From: Halicephalobus mephisto
Taxonomy: Eukaryota > Nematoda > Chromadorea > Rhabditida > Panagrolaimidae
DNA: 64,000 nt
NCBI GenBank assembly: GCA_009193035.1
Contig: SWDT01000059.1
Coordinates: 1 to 64,000, forward strand
Direction of reading: 5' to 3'
Below are positions 63,905 to 64,000 of this stretch, one piece after another. The notes under the pieces were generated by a model that ran no database searches, had not been told where the DNA came from, and saw only the letters and a list, made by a program, of their open reading frames with translations. Every line of letters starts with the position of its first letter. Positions within the stretch are counted from its first letter, which is position 1. Position numbers and translations under genes: made by a program.

Positions 63905-64000
63905 CCTATTCACCACTGCACTCCGGATGAGAGTGGGTGGAGCCGGATATGCAAATCCACTTTATTCAAAAACCCCTTTAATTAACCACCCCGTCTTTGA
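63905..64000 (-). repeat. Inverted copy of the H3 downstream flank
   Basis: Minus strand reads TCAAAGACGGGGTGGTTAAT and on, matching 56914-57010 nearly base for base, with one extra T-rich difference and a small gap. In the known copy this begins just after the H3 stem-loop, so a histone H3 gene on the minus strand is expected immediately to the right. Confidence 0.85.

Overview
The window reads as AT-rich nuclear DNA of a nematode. Evidence: many small exons joined by GT...TTTCAG introns; orthologues of worm genes (WDR35/IFT121, a DDX11-type helicase, UDP-glucose pyrophosphorylase, an oxysterol-binding-protein relative, a membrane-anchored carboxylesterase); and a block of 7TM chemoreceptors that look like the nematode Srh/Sri/Str superfamily. 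The exact species cannot be told. All protein calls come from reading the translated sequence by eye, without database searches.

Layout: 1-754 (-) is the 5' end of a mariner transposon. 4381-16691 (+) is WDR35, with 23 coding exons and repeat-packed introns. 17465-19122 (-) is a four-exon, four-span membrane protein reconstructed here from small exons. 20655-24701 (+) is a DDX11/CHL1-like Fe-S helicase. 26694-32471 holds four intronless 337-residue chemoreceptor genes on alternating strands, plus the relic of a fifth. 33722-40852 is a large inverted repeat of about 0.96 kb per arm. Each arm carries a copy of a small secreted helical protein gene. The 5.2 kb spacer holds an intron-containing tRNA-Leu(CAA) and a gene for a 1045-residue protein with five copies of an unidentified Cys/His module. 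42269-47058 (+) is the carboxylesterase, and 47845-49728 (-) is UDP-glucose pyrophosphorylase. 51878-59639 is a histone cluster: H2A and H2B divergent, then H3 and H4, each with one intron, a TATA box and a 3' histone stem-loop. 61464-63840 (-) is an OSBP-related gene. The right end repeats, inverted, the sequence downstream of H3, so another histone H3 locus probably lies just outside.

The gene functions are mostly unrelated housekeeping: ciliary transport, chromosome cohesion and helicase work, nucleotide-sugar synthesis, lipid transfer and chromatin. Between them lie fast-evolving accessory genes (chemoreceptors, the secreted helical pair, the Cys/His-module protein).

Three things stand out. 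(1) The five-module Cys/His protein sits inside the inverted repeat. (2) Three of the four core histone genes are frame-broken, and the fourth (H4) has an altered segment in its histone fold, although promoters, introns and 3' ends are intact. (3) A sharp intron motif, GATATATGAAC or a close variant, lies a few bases upstream of several 3' splice sites in unrelated genes. Small indels recur in the window, so assembly error must be excluded before the broken histones are given a biological meaning.
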